Assembly: GCA_016710645.1 (NCBI GenBank) | Contig: JADJVI010000059.1 | Coordinates: 23,228-87,227, forward strand | Reading direction: 5' to 3' | Source: Actinomycetales bacterium | Lineage (GTDB): Bacteria > Actinomycetota > Actinomycetes > Actinomycetales > Dermatophilaceae | DNA: 64,000 bases | Shown here: in pieces, positions 17,327-27,013 of the stretch | Numbering within the stretch: position 1 is the first letter of the stretch | Layout: every line of letters starts with the position of its first letter | Made by a program: the position numbers and the translations under genes | Notes under the pieces: generated by a model | Seen by the model: only the letters and a program-made list of their open reading frames with translations | Database searches by the model: none | Told to the model about the DNA's origin: nothing

Positions 17327-18088
17327 TCAGCGCAACAGGTAGGCCGCGAGCGGCCACCAGAACTGCCGCCCGGCCAGGAGCGCGAACTCCTCGGGCGAGA
17401 CCCACTCCGGCGGGCGAGAGGCCCCCGACTCGGGGCGCAGCCGCGGGGTCACGGTCGGGAGCTGCACGGCATACACCTGCATGAGGTCGTGCGAGACCGG
17501 GTAGCGCGACGGACCCACCACGGGAGCGAAACGCTCCCACCCCACGGCGCGCAGCGCGTCCGGGGCCACGGCCAGCCCGGTCTCCTCCCCGATCTCCCGT
17601 ATGCCGGTGTGCACCGGCGCCTCGTCGGCCTCGCGCCAGCCACCGGGCACCGACCATTCGGCGCGCCGCTCGCTCCAGGTGAGCGCGACCGCGCCGGCTG
17701 CGTCACGCACGAAGGTCATCGCGGCAAAGACCTTGTCGGGTTCGACCGGGCGCGGCGAGGCGACCAGGTCGACATCGGTGCGGGTGCCGGGGCCGAGCCG
17801 CGCCGACACCGCGCGCAGGATGCCGCGGTCGCCCTTGCGTTTGCGCAAGCGCAGCCCGCTGGCGTTGAGCCGCCGAACGAGTTCGGCGCCGGGGGCGAGG
17901 GTGGCGCCGGCCGCCACGCACTGGCCATGGCGATGCTCGGGGACGTCGTAATGGTCGCCGTCGAAGGCCCGCGCGGGTAGGCCGACCCGGGCCGCGAAGT
18001 CGTGCAGCTCGGCATACGAGGTGTCGCTCACGAGGTGGGCGAAGACCGTGCCGTGAGCCTGCCAAATGGGTGCGTCGATGAGGATCAT
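17327..18088 (-). CDS. DUF4031-Nudix fusion hydrolase
   Basis: A 253-residue protein with two domains. Residues 1-85 match DUF4031 (ILIDAPIWQAHGTVFAHLVSD, then FDGDHYDVPEHRH), a small domain usually encoded alone. Residues 100-253 are a Nudix hydrolase with a complete box (GWREADE-x7-REIGEETGL, about 151-173), expected to cut a nucleoside diphosphate derivative. The -10-like TAGGCT lies eight bases before the ATG (leaderless). Fusion with DUF4031 suggests a linked substrate, possibly a nucleotide sugar or ADP-ribose; this is inference. Confidence 0.88.
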   Translation of the reverse strand: MILIDAPIWQAHGTVFAHLVSDTSYAELHDFAARVGLPARAFDGDHYDVPEHRHGQCVAAGATLAPGAELVRRLNASGLRLRKRKGDRGILRAVSARLGPGTRTDVDLVASPRPVEPDKVFAAMTFVRDAAGAVALTWSERRAEWSVPGGWREADEAPVHTGIREIGEETGLAVAPDALRAVGWERFAPVVGPSRYPVSHDLMQVYAVQLPTVTPRLRPESGASRPPEWVSPEEFALLAGRQFWWPLAAYLLR

Positions 18089-18144
18089 CGCCGGTCAGCC
18101 TAAGGCTCGTGCTGGCCGGCGAGCAGCCCCACCGAGGTGGCGCG

Positions 18145-18555
18145 TCAGCGGACGAAGCGCAGCGTGAACGGCGGCTCCCACCACTGGCCGGCGTTGGCGC
18201 GGCTGGCGCCGATCGCGTGCAAGACGACCGCGTAGACGATCGCGAGACCATAGGTGAGAAAGCCCACGAGGATGAGCATGAGCGGCAGCGAGATGAGCAG
18301 CACGATGCCGGTGGTGATCTGGACGTTGAGCGAGTTGGCGGTGTGCGCCCGCACGAACGGACCGCGGTCCTTGTAGAGCAGGTAGACGACCAGCGACCCG
18401 ACGAAACCCAAGGTGCCCGCCGAGAGGACGGTCGCGGCCAGCGGCACGACGTGACCGATGGTGGCCCAGGTGCGCTCCTCCGAGGGCGACAGCGGCGCGG
18501 GTGCGGCGGCATACGGCTGGAGGGGGTGGTCGTTCGGGGAGGGCTGCTGGCTCAT
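18145..18555 (-). CDS. DUF4870 family membrane protein
   Basis: A 136-residue protein. After a polar N-terminus (1-30) it has the DUF4870 pattern: WATIGHVVPLAATV, a membrane helix, YLLYKDRGPFVRAHTANSLN, then two more helices and a short loop. Function is unknown; the fold resembles Tic20-type membrane proteins. The ATG has CAGGAG eight bases upstream. It is upstream of, and co-oriented with, the DUF4031-Nudix gene. Confidence 0.85.
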   Translation of the reverse strand: MSQQPSPNDHPLQPYAAAPAPLSPSEERTWATIGHVVPLAATVLSAGTLGFVGSLVVYLLYKDRGPFVRAHTANSLNVQITTGIVLLISLPLMLILVGFLTYGLAIVYAVVLHAIGASRANAGQWWEPPFTLRFVR

Positions 18556-18660
18556 GGGGTGCTCCTGGGGACGGCGGATGCTCCAAGCCAAACACGAGGT
18601 ATGCCGTGCGGGTGGCACTTCCGGGGCGGGTTCAGGGTCTCTTTCAGGGACCGGTCAGGG

Positions 18661-18676
18661 CACCCCCCTTGGGGTG
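18661..18676. repeat. Short hairpin in the DUF4870/WXG100 divergent gap
   Basis: CACCCC and GGGGTG pair across CCTT. A perfect DnaA box word (TGTGGATAA) lies nearby at 18712-18720. No clustering of either is seen. Confidence 0.4.
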
Positions 18677-18805
18677 GCAAGTCGCTGACCCTCGGGCGCA
18701 GGCAACGCAGCTGTGGATAACTTTCGGGGCGGAACGGGCGGACGGCATACCGTCGTGCCACGCGCCGGGCCGATCAGGGGGCCGGCTCCAGCATCAGGAG
18801 ACACC

Positions 18806-19093
18806 ATGTCCTTCACCGTCGACGTCAGCCAGATCCACGCCGCATCCGGCGAGATGAACCGCAACGCCGCCGAACTCGAGCACGCCCTGGCCCGGGTCGT
18901 CGGGTCGGTGCAGACCCTCGCCGGCTCGTGGACCGGCGCCGCCGCCAACGAGCTGCAGGCCGCCTTCGCCGAGTGGCAGTCGATCCAGACCCGGGTCCGC
19001 GAGCAACTCGCCCTCATGGCCCAGCTCACCGCGCGCGCCGGCCAGACCTACCAGCAGACCGAGGACTCTGTCCGGGGCATGTTCGCGCGGTAG
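18806..19093 (+). CDS. WXG100 family (ESAT-6-like) protein
   Basis: A 95-residue helical hairpin protein with the central WTG turn (SWTGAAANEL, about 41-50) and a C-terminal QTEDSVRGMF helix; size is typical of WXG100 proteins. These are substrates of type VII secretion and usually lie beside a partner and an EccC ATPase. None is seen here, so this is an orphan. The ATG follows CAGGAGACACC. It is convergent with groEL, from which it is separated by a long hairpin and a tandem array. Confidence 0.9.
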   Translation: MSFTVDVSQIHAASGEMNRNAAELEHALARVVGSVQTLAGSWTGAAANELQAAFAEWQSIQTRVREQLALMAQLTARAGQTYQQTEDSVRGMFAR

Positions 19094-19112
19094 TCCGGTG
19101 CGGAACCCGCCT

Positions 19113-19146
19113 CGGTATGCCGTGCGTCAGGGGGCACGGCATACCG
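19113..19146. repeat. Inverted pair of the GTATGCC word (hairpin)
   Basis: CGGTATGCCGTGC (19113-19125) and its exact complement (19134-19146) form a 13-base stem with an eight-base loop, just after the WXG100 gene. Confidence 0.85.
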
Positions 19147-19183
19147 GCCCGGGGTTCGTGGTCCGCTCGAGGGGACGGGGCAC

Positions 19184-19224
19184 GCGAAAGGCGGCCACCC
19201 GGTAACCCGGGTGACCGCCTTCGC
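19184..19224. terminator. Bidirectional hairpin between WXG100 and groEL
   Basis: AAGGCGGCCACCCGG pairs with CCCGGGTGACCGCCTT around TAA, with one mismatch, and can extend through GCGA/TCGC. It lies between convergent genes. Confidence 0.7.
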
Positions 19225-19254
19225 TGTGATGAGGTTCAGCCCTCAAGACCTAAC

Positions 19255-19531
19255 TCAGAAGTCCATGCCTTTGGGACTTCTTCCTCACCCGCTTGCTTCG
19301 CTGCGCGGGCTCAGAAGACTGTTCCGTTGGGACCTCTTCCTCACCCGCTTGCTTCGCTGCGCGGGCTCAGAAGACTGTTCCGTTGGGACTTCTTCCTCAC
19401 CCGCTTGCTTCGCTGCGCGGGCTCAGAAGACTGTTCCGTTGGGACTTCTTCCTCACCCGCTTGCTTCGCTGCGGCTCAGAAGACTGTTCCGTTGGGACTT
19501 CTTCCTCACCCGCTTGCTTCGCTGCGCGGGC
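19255..19531. repeat. Five-unit 56-bp tandem array directly downstream of groEL
   Basis: Units at 19255, 19311, 19367, 19423 and 19476 are nearly identical; the fourth lacks three bases. Each holds CCCGC...GCGGG able to pair. The first unit begins TCAGAAGTCCATGCC, an exact copy of the last codons and stop of groEL at 19535-19549, so the array seems to have grown by duplicating the gene end. Confidence 0.95.
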
Positions 19532-19534
19532 TCG

Positions 19535-21163
<1,629 letters not shown>

Positions 21164-21283
21164 ACGGGTGGTTCCTCCCACGCAGCACGAAGGTGGTGGC
21201 CACGCGGCGCCCGCGACGGACGACACGGCATACCGGACGCTCCTTGTCGCGTGCGGATCCCGCGTCTCACCGGTGACCAGTGA

Positions 21284-21310
21284 TTATCACTCTCTTGGTG
21301 AGAGTGCTAA
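21284..21310 (-). promoter_or_regulatory. CIRCE element 1 (HrcA operator)
   Basis: TTATCACTC-N9-GAGTGCTAA; one mismatch to the consensus TTAGCACTC-N9-GAGTGCTAA. It lies 120 bases upstream of groEL. Confidence 0.92.
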
Positions 21311-21318
21311 CGCCATTA

Positions 21319-21345
21319 TTGGCACTCTCCCCTGGAGAGTGCAAA
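21319..21345 (-). promoter_or_regulatory. CIRCE element 2 (HrcA operator)
   Basis: TTGGCACTC-N9-GAGTGCAAA, 8 bases beyond element 1. Two tandem operators suggest tight HrcA control. Confidence 0.88.
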
Positions 21346-21358
21346 CGAAAGAACACCG

Positions 21359-21390
21359 GGTATGCCGTGCGGCGCCCCGCACGGCATACC
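21359..21390. repeat. Inverted pair of the GTATGCC word (14-bp hairpin)
   Basis: GGTATGCCGTGCGG (21359-21372) pairs perfectly with 21377-21390 across a four-base loop. It sits right after the stop of the last histidine kinase and before the groEL control region, so it may also act as a terminator. Confidence 0.85.
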
Positions 21391-21391
21391 G

Positions 21392-22594
21392 TCAGGGCAG
21401 CACGGGCAGGCGAGCCGTGACGCGGAAGCCCACACCCGGGGCGCTGGACCACTCGACGGAGCCGCCGATCGAGGTAACGCGCTCCCGCATTCCCTGCAGC
21501 CCACTCCCGGGCTGGACGGTCGCGCTGCCGACCCCGTTGTCGCGAACGTCGACGAAGACATCGTCCCCGTCGATCGCCAGCGTCACGTGGGCCTGGGTTG
21601 CGCCGGAGTGCCGCATGACATTGGTCAGCCCCTCCTGCGCGACTCGGAAGGCGACGGCGCGAGTGGCGCGATGGCACTGGTCGATCGCGTCATCGATGTC
21701 GACTTCGACACGCGGGGAGGCGATCCCTCGGATCATCGCCTCCAGGTCCTCTCGCAGGTTGACCTCCGGACCGCGCAGCCGCAAGACGACCGCTCGGATA
21801 TCAGTGAGGACATCCTTGGCCATCTCCCTGGTGAGTTCGATGCGCTCGGCGAGCTCGGCCGGCGCCCGATGCGCGATGACCTCAAGGTTGAGCGAGAGCG
21901 CCGTCAGCTGGTGGCCGATCGAGTCGTGCAGATCGGTCGCGATCCGGAGCCGCTCTTCAGCGCGGCTGCGCTCCGAGAGTGCGGCCTGGGCTGCGGCCAG
22001 CTCCTGGTGGGCCTCCTGCAGTTGCTCATGAGCGGCACCGAGTTCGACCATCGTGCGGTCGATGACCTGGCGGGCGTAGATCTCCCGCACGGTCGATTGC
22101 ACCACGATCGCTGCGAAGGCCACCATGGCCGCGAAGATCGTCGCCCATTGCCCCTGGACATTGCCATGGACGACCCCGACAGCGATGGTGACCCACTGCA
22201 GCGCCACGACCACTTTCACTTCACCCGCGGTGAGGGTGAATCCGCACAACGCGGCCGTCACGCACAAGAAGACCGGCGACAGCGCATCATCGGGCGTGAG
22301 CAACGTCGCGGCGATCCCGCAGGCCACCATGACGAAGGTGGCAACCCGCCCGTGCCCTTCTCGGGGGCGATCCATGGCGGGGCGCATGACGAGGAAGCAC
22401 GCGAGGTAGGCCAGCGCGAAGACCCACCATGACCAGTGGTAGATCCGGGACTGGTTGCGCTGATCCAAGAGCTCCGGCGCCAGGATCGCCGCCCAGCAGA
22501 AGATGACGGCGATGGTGAGAGTGCGACCGATGGGGAGTGGGCGGGTGGCCAGCACGGTCTGGGCAGGCCGCGGATCGGAGACGGGCGCGTTCAC
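21392..22594 (-). CDS. NarL-type sensor histidine kinase 3 of 3
   Basis: A 400-residue membrane sensor kinase. Residues 1-165 hold about five hydrophobic segments and no large external domain. A coiled coil (about 180-215) leads to the HisKA_3 domain with the phospho-accepting His near 223 (DLHDSIGHQLTALSLNLEV), then HATPase_c with N box (EGLTNVMRHS) and G box (DNGVG). The GTG overlaps the stop of kinase 2 (GTGA), so translation is coupled. No response regulator is encoded in or next to this group. It is about 50% like kinase 2 by eye. Confidence 0.9.
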   Translation of the reverse strand: MNAPVSDPRPAQTVLATRPLPIGRTLTIAVIFCWAAILAPELLDQRNQSRIYHWSWWVFALAYLACFLVMRPAMDRPREGHGRVATFVMVACGIAATLLTPDDALSPVFLCVTAALCGFTLTAGEVKVVVALQWVTIAVGVVHGNVQGQWATIFAAMVAFAAIVVQSTVREIYARQVIDRTMVELGAAHEQLQEAHQELAAAQAALSERSRAEERLRIATDLHDSIGHQLTALSLNLEVIAHRAPAELAERIELTREMAKDVLTDIRAVVLRLRGPEVNLREDLEAMIRGIASPRVEVDIDDAIDQCHRATRAVAFRVAQEGLTNVMRHSGATQAHVTLAIDGDDVFVDVRDNGVGSATVQPGSGLQGMRERVTSIGGSVEWSSAPGVGFRVTARLPVLP

Positions 22595-23796
22595 GGGTTG
22601 GCTGGCATCCGAGCGTTGAGAGTGAAGCCCCCGCCAGGCAGCGACTGCCACGACAAGGTGCCCCCGATGGATTCGACGCGCTCGCGCATGCCGGACAGCC
22701 CGTTGCCCGGCACCAGGTCGGCGACCCCCGCGCCGTCGTCACGCACGATGATGGCCACCTCGTCGCGATGGATGCGCACCGTCACCCACGCGTGTGAGGC
22801 TGCCGAGTGGCGCACGGCGTTGGTCACCGCCTCCTGGACGACCCGGAACACCACCTGGCGCACCTCCGTCGGCAGGGATTCGATAGCCGGATCGACGTCG
22901 ACCTTGGTGCGGGGGCTGGTGATGACTTGAGCGAGGCGCTGCAACTCGGCGACGAGGTCGGGTGACGGATCGCGCAACTGCGACACGACCTCGCGGATGT
23001 CGCGCAACACCTCCCGAGCCAGATCGCGCGACTTGGCGACGGGTTCGGCCACCGGTCCTGCGGCCAAATGGGAGGCGACCTCGAGGTTGAGGGACAGCGC
23101 GGTGAGTTGGTGGCCGATGGCGTCGTGCAGATCACGGGCGATGCGTAGGCGCTCCTCGCTGCGGCTGCGCTCTGACAAGAGCACGTGGGCGGTCGCCAGC
23201 CGACCGTGGGCTTTCTCCAGGTCAGCCATGGTGCTGGCGACCAGCCGTCGGGCGTAGAACTCCCGGACGGCGATCTCGACGGCCAACGCGGCGAAGGCGA
23301 TCATTCCGGCGAAAGCTCCAGCCCAGGCGAGCAGTTCATTTCCGCGGATGACCGCGATGACCAGGACGAGCCATTCGACGACAACGACGACCGCGACCCA
23401 GCCGCGCGACACGACGAAACCGATCATGGCCGTCGTGACACACAACAGGACGGGAGACAGCGATTCGGTGGGTCCGAGCAGCGTGGCGATGATGCCGCAG
23501 CCGGCCATCGCCATAGCCGCGATCTGGTGGTCGCCGGTGCGGGGGGTGATCAGCGCGGGCCGCATCCCGAAGAAGCAGGCGAGGTAGCCGAAGGATGCAA
23601 TCCACCACATCGGCGGGAGGTTGCCCTGCAAGCTCGGGGTGAAGAACGCGGGTCCGATGATGCCGGCCCAGGCGACAACGACGGCGGTGGCCAGCAGGGT
23701 GCTGACGCTCGGTCCGTTGGCGGTGAGCTTGGGGCCTTGCGCCTCCGCATCGTGGGATGCCCGGATAGAGCGCCGAGTGGTGGGCGCGTCCGTCAC
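22591..23796 (-). CDS. NarL-type sensor histidine kinase 2 of 3
   Basis: A 401-residue paralogue of its two neighbours with the same layout: multi-helix membrane part, coiled coil, H box (DLHDAIGHQLTALSLNLEV), N box (EAVTNAVRHS) and G box (DDGAG). All catalytic motifs are intact. GTG at 23796 is chosen because GGAGGGGG lies just upstream. It is 56 bases downstream of kinase 1 and overlaps kinase 3, forming one operon. The signal sensed is probably within or at the membrane, as there is no extracellular domain. Confidence 0.9.
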   Translation of the reverse strand: MTDAPTTRRSIRASHDAEAQGPKLTANGPSVSTLLATAVVVAWAGIIGPAFFTPSLQGNLPPMWWIASFGYLACFFGMRPALITPRTGDHQIAAMAMAGCGIIATLLGPTESLSPVLLCVTTAMIGFVVSRGWVAVVVVVEWLVLVIAVIRGNELLAWAGAFAGMIAFAALAVEIAVREFYARRLVASTMADLEKAHGRLATAHVLLSERSRSEERLRIARDLHDAIGHQLTALSLNLEVASHLAAGPVAEPVAKSRDLAREVLRDIREVVSQLRDPSPDLVAELQRLAQVITSPRTKVDVDPAIESLPTEVRQVVFRVVQEAVTNAVRHSAASHAWVTVRIHRDEVAIIVRDDGAGVADLVPGNGLSGMRERVESIGGTLSWQSLPGGGFTLNARMPANP

Positions 23797-23852
23797 TCCA
23801 GTCCCCCTCCTATGCCTGGCACCCGGCTGATTGCCAGCACCAGGAATCATCT

Positions 23853-25175
23853 TCAGAAGAAGCGCCCCGACGCCCCCTCACCCTCTGCCATTCGATCCAG
23901 CATCGACCCCGGTAGCGGCTCTGGATCGCGAGGCAACTGCACCACGATCCGAAAACCGGCTCCCGGAGTCGATTCGACGGTCACATCCCCGCCCAACTCG
24001 TGGATGCGCTCGTTCATCCCTCGCAACCCGTTGCCGGGTTGAACACGGTCGACCCCTCGTCCATTGTCACTCACCTCAAGGGTCAATTCCAGACCCGTAC
24101 AGGCGAGTTTCACCCAGACGTGATCTGCGCCGGAATGTCGGGCTGCATTGGTGAGGGCTTCCTGTGCCACGCGCAGCACCGCTTCCGTCACGGCAGGTGC
24201 CGCGCCATGGCAGTCCGGCGCGACCGTCACGGTGATTTCCAGGGTGGGAAATGCTGTCGCAAGTCTGGTGAGTCCTTCGGACAGGCCGACCACGGGGTCG
24301 CGCAGCTGCGACACGACCCCCCGGATATCCGCGAGGACATCGCGCGCGATGACCCGAGCCTGGTTGACGTGGGTCGTCGCCGGGCCGTCGGCCAGGTGGG
24401 CAGCCACTTCCAAGCTCAGCGTCAGGGCGGTCAGCTGATGGCCGACGGTGTCGTGCAGGTCGCGAGCGATCCGCAGTCGCTCAGCGGCGCGGCTCTGTTC
24501 GGCGAGTTGGGCCTGGGTCAAGGCCAACCGACGGTGGGCGGCCTCCAGTTCGGCATTGCTTTCCGTGAGCTGAGCGTTCGTGGCCTCCAGATTCCTGACG
24601 GTGTGGTCCAACGCTTGGCGCGCGGAGATCTCGCGTACCGCAATCTCCACCGCGAAGGCCCCGAACGACACCTCCGCCGCGAACACGATCACCCAGCCCC
24701 AGGAGTAGGTGCCGTTCCACGCGGCATACGCGAGCACGGCCCACGCGAAGAGCACCAGTGGCCGCACGACGCGGGGACTCAGGACGAAGCCGATCGACAC
24801 CCCTGACATGACAAAGAAGTTCGGCGACATCCCATTGCCGTCCCACACCGCGACAGCCAACGCACCGGAGAAGAACATCGCCAGGGTGACCAGGTGATGC
24901 CGTCCCGCTCGGGGATGGCGGACCGAGTCGCGCATGACGAGCAGCAGCCCCACTTGACCGAAGGCGCCCAGCCACCAGGCAACGGGGGCCTGCTCGCGCA
25001 GCCGCTGTTCCACCACCACCGGCAGCATGATCCCGACCCAGGCGAAGACCATGTTGGCGACGAGCAGGTCCGGCAGCCGGGACCAAGCGGTCAACCGCTG
25101 CCACCACGACGAATGGTCGGGCGACCCCGTGGACGGGTCGCTGCGGCCCAGCGTGTCCGCCTCCGAGGGGGCCAT
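23853..25175 (-). CDS. NarL-type sensor histidine kinase 1 of 3
   Basis: A 440-residue sensor kinase, first of three tandem paralogues. It has a polar N-terminus (1-45), five or six membrane segments, then coiled coil, H box (DLHDTVGHQLTALTLSLEV), N box (EALTNAARHS) and G box (DNGRG). ATG at 25175 is the best candidate, although its ribosome binding site is poor and an earlier start cannot be excluded. A LuxR-type regulator normally follows such kinases; here two more kinases do. Confidence 0.88.
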   Translation of the reverse strand: MAPSEADTLGRSDPSTGSPDHSSWWQRLTAWSRLPDLLVANMVFAWVGIMLPVVVEQRLREQAPVAWWLGAFGQVGLLLVMRDSVRHPRAGRHHLVTLAMFFSGALAVAVWDGNGMSPNFFVMSGVSIGFVLSPRVVRPLVLFAWAVLAYAAWNGTYSWGWVIVFAAEVSFGAFAVEIAVREISARQALDHTVRNLEATNAQLTESNAELEAAHRRLALTQAQLAEQSRAAERLRIARDLHDTVGHQLTALTLSLEVAAHLADGPATTHVNQARVIARDVLADIRGVVSQLRDPVVGLSEGLTRLATAFPTLEITVTVAPDCHGAAPAVTEAVLRVAQEALTNAARHSGADHVWVKLACTGLELTLEVSDNGRGVDRVQPGNGLRGMNERIHELGGDVTVESTPGAGFRIVVQLPRDPEPLPGSMLDRMAEGEGASGRFF

Positions 25176-25317
25176 GCCCAGGCGCCGTCCTTCGCGTGTC
25201 GTCGTGTGCCGCGCCACGGAGTGTGCGTCCAGGCAGGGGAAGCACCAGGTGCTGCCCGAGTCCTGCCCGGCTGGGCGCGCACCGATTCTGGCCCTCAGCC
25301 TGGCGCCAAGGCCAGCG

Positions 25318-26052
25318 TTAACTTTGCGAGTATTTGAGAACGAATCGCCGCAGGATCTCAGCCGGCACCGGAGCCTCGCGTTCGCGCGCGACCGCCTTGA
25401 GCGACTCCGCCTCCTCGGGCGGGAAGTAGCCGAACTCGCGGTAGGCGTCGATCCGGGTCTGCAGCGACGCCGAGTCGAGCTCGGGGTGGAACTGGGTGGC
25501 ATACACATTGCTGCCCACCCGGAATGCCTGCACCGGGCAAGCCTGGGAGGTCGCGAGCACCACGGCCGTCCGCGGCACCGTCGACAGGGCCTCCTTGTGC
25601 CCTCCGAATGCCTCGAACGTCTCCGGCAGCCCCTCAAAGAGTGGATCGTCGGCGCCAGTATCGGTGACCGTCACCGACAGCCGCCCGACGGGTTCGCCGT
25701 AGGTGCGATCGACAAGCCCGCCTTGATGGGTGCCGAGCATGCCGATGCCGTAACACAGCCCCAGGAAGGGCAGGTCCTGGCTCACCACCGTGTCCAGCAG
25801 GCCGAGGATGTCGGCTTCGGCGCGGCGTTGGGTGTCGGTCTTGCGCTCGTCGGGGTCGCTCGCAAGATATGGCCCACCACCGAGGATCACCCCGCTGTAT
25901 GCCGTGGGGTCGAGATCCCCGATCGGGCCTTGTTCCAGCCGGACCCGGCGCAACTGCGGCGGTTTCAGCCCGCCCAGACGCAGCACTGACGCGTATTCGT
26001 CGTCGGCGGCGGCATCTTCGGCGCGGTGGGCGAGCAGAACGAACGGCAGCAC
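25318..26052 (-). CDS. Class I glutamine amidotransferase (GMP synthase-like)
   Basis: A 244-residue stand-alone GATase domain. The nucleophile Cys lies in FLGLCYGIGMLG and the His-Glu pair in QFHPELD. It lacks the ATP-pyrophosphatase part of GuaA, so it transfers or releases ammonia for an unknown partner, or acts like YfeJ/gamma-glutamyl hydrolases. GTG at 26052 has a TACCCT box six bases upstream (leaderless) and removes a Arg-rich non-homologous stretch. It is divergent from fdhD. Confidence 0.85.
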   Translation of the reverse strand: MLPFVLLAHRAEDAAADDEYASVLRLGGLKPPQLRRVRLEQGPIGDLDPTAYSGVILGGGPYLASDPDERKTDTQRRAEADILGLLDTVVSQDLPFLGLCYGIGMLGTHQGGLVDRTYGEPVGRLSVTVTDTGADDPLFEGLPETFEAFGGHKEALSTVPRTAVVLATSQACPVQAFRVGSNVYATQFHPELDSASLQTRIDAYREFGYFPPEEAESLKAVAREREAPVPAEILRRFVLKYSQS

Positions 26053-26128
26053 CGCACCAGGGTAGGCAGTGGCCGTCCGGGACCGCGCGGCCGGACCGCG
26101 GGATGGGACGCGGGTTACGCTGCCGATC

Positions 26129-27013
26129 ATGACTCGGGTCACCCGGCGCCGGCGCATCATCCGGTATGCCGTGGGGTCACCTCCCGCTCCCCGCGAGGAC
26201 GTCGTGGCCGTGGAGGAGCCGCTGCAGATCCGGTTGTCGGCATTGGCTCACGGCCCGGCTGCGACACCACCGCGCGATCTGACGGTGACGATGCGCACCC
26301 CCGGACACGACTTCGACCTCGTGGCCGGCTTCCTCGTGGGTGAGGCCATCGTGCGCGCGCCCGACGACATCGCCATGATGCGCTACTGCGCGGGGACGAA
26401 CGAGGCCGGCGAGCAGACTTTCAACGTCATCGACGTCACCCTCGGGGCGGGAATCCCGTTGCCAGGAGCCGAGACTCAGCGCCAGGTCCTGACAAGCAGC
26501 GCGTGCGGCATCTGCGGCACGACCTCGATCGACCAGGTCCGCAAGACCGTGCCGGACAGCGTCGGCTCGGAGCTGTCTCTTTCTACGGCAGCCGAATCCG
26601 CGTGGCGAGTGAGCGTCGGCACGTTGTTGGAGCTGCCCGACGCCTTACGCGACGGGCAGGGCCTGTTCGCCAAGACCGGCGGGGTGCATGCGGCGGGGCT
26701 GTTCACGGCATACGGAGCGGTTGTCTGTGTGCGCGAAGACGTGGGCCGCCACAACGCCGTCGACAAAGTCGTCGGCTGGGCGCTGCGCGAGGGGCGACTT
26801 CCGTTGCGCGACACCGTCCTTCAAGTGAGCGGGCGAGCGTCCTTCGAGTTGGTGCAGAAGGCGGCGCTGGCCGGCATACCCGTCCTTGCGGCTGTGGGGG
26901 CACCCTCGTCCCTGGCCGTGGAGCTCGCCGACGAACTCGGGCTGACCCTCATCGGGTTCAGCCGGGGCCGGTCACTGAACGTCTACACCCACACCCGGCG
27001 CATCGAGGGCTAA
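26129..27013 (+). CDS. fdhD: Formate dehydrogenase accessory sulfurtransferase FdhD
   Basis: A 294-residue protein that passes sulfur to the molybdenum cofactor of formate dehydrogenase. The sulfur-carrying Cys pair lies in SSACGICGTTSID (about 118-130), and the conserved VREDVGRHNAVDKV and SGRASFELVQKAA motifs are present. ATG at 26129 has a TACGCT box seven bases upstream (leaderless). No formate dehydrogenase gene is in the window. The last 42 bases overlap the convergent HIT gene. Confidence 0.95.
   Translation: MTRVTRRRRIIRYAVGSPPAPREDVVAVEEPLQIRLSALAHGPAATPPRDLTVTMRTPGHDFDLVAGFLVGEAIVRAPDDIAMMRYCAGTNEAGEQTFNVIDVTLGAGIPLPGAETQRQVLTSSACGICGTTSIDQVRKTVPDSVGSELSLSTAAESAWRVSVGTLLELPDALRDGQGLFAKTGGVHAAGLFTAYGAVVCVREDVGRHNAVDKVVGWALREGRLPLRDTVLQVSGRASFELVQKAALAGIPVLAAVGAPSSLAVELADELGLTLIGFSRGRSLNVYTHTRRIEG

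Larger units (their letters stand above)
19094..19534. other. Gap between WXG100 and groEL genes filled by repeats
   Basis: It holds the GTATGCC hairpin (19113-19146), a long bidirectional terminator (19184-19224) and the 56-bp tandem array (19255-19531). Open frames through the array are a by-product of the repeats. Confidence 0.8.

Noticed and set aside
18712..18720. Perfect DnaA box word TGTGGATAA, and another at 47517-47525
   Set aside because: Single isolated copies, one within cobT, without AT-rich DNA or origin genes; not an origin.
19255..19531. CRISPR-like array
   Set aside because: Units are contiguous with no unique spacers and no cas genes; same for the 23-bp array at 60.4 kb.
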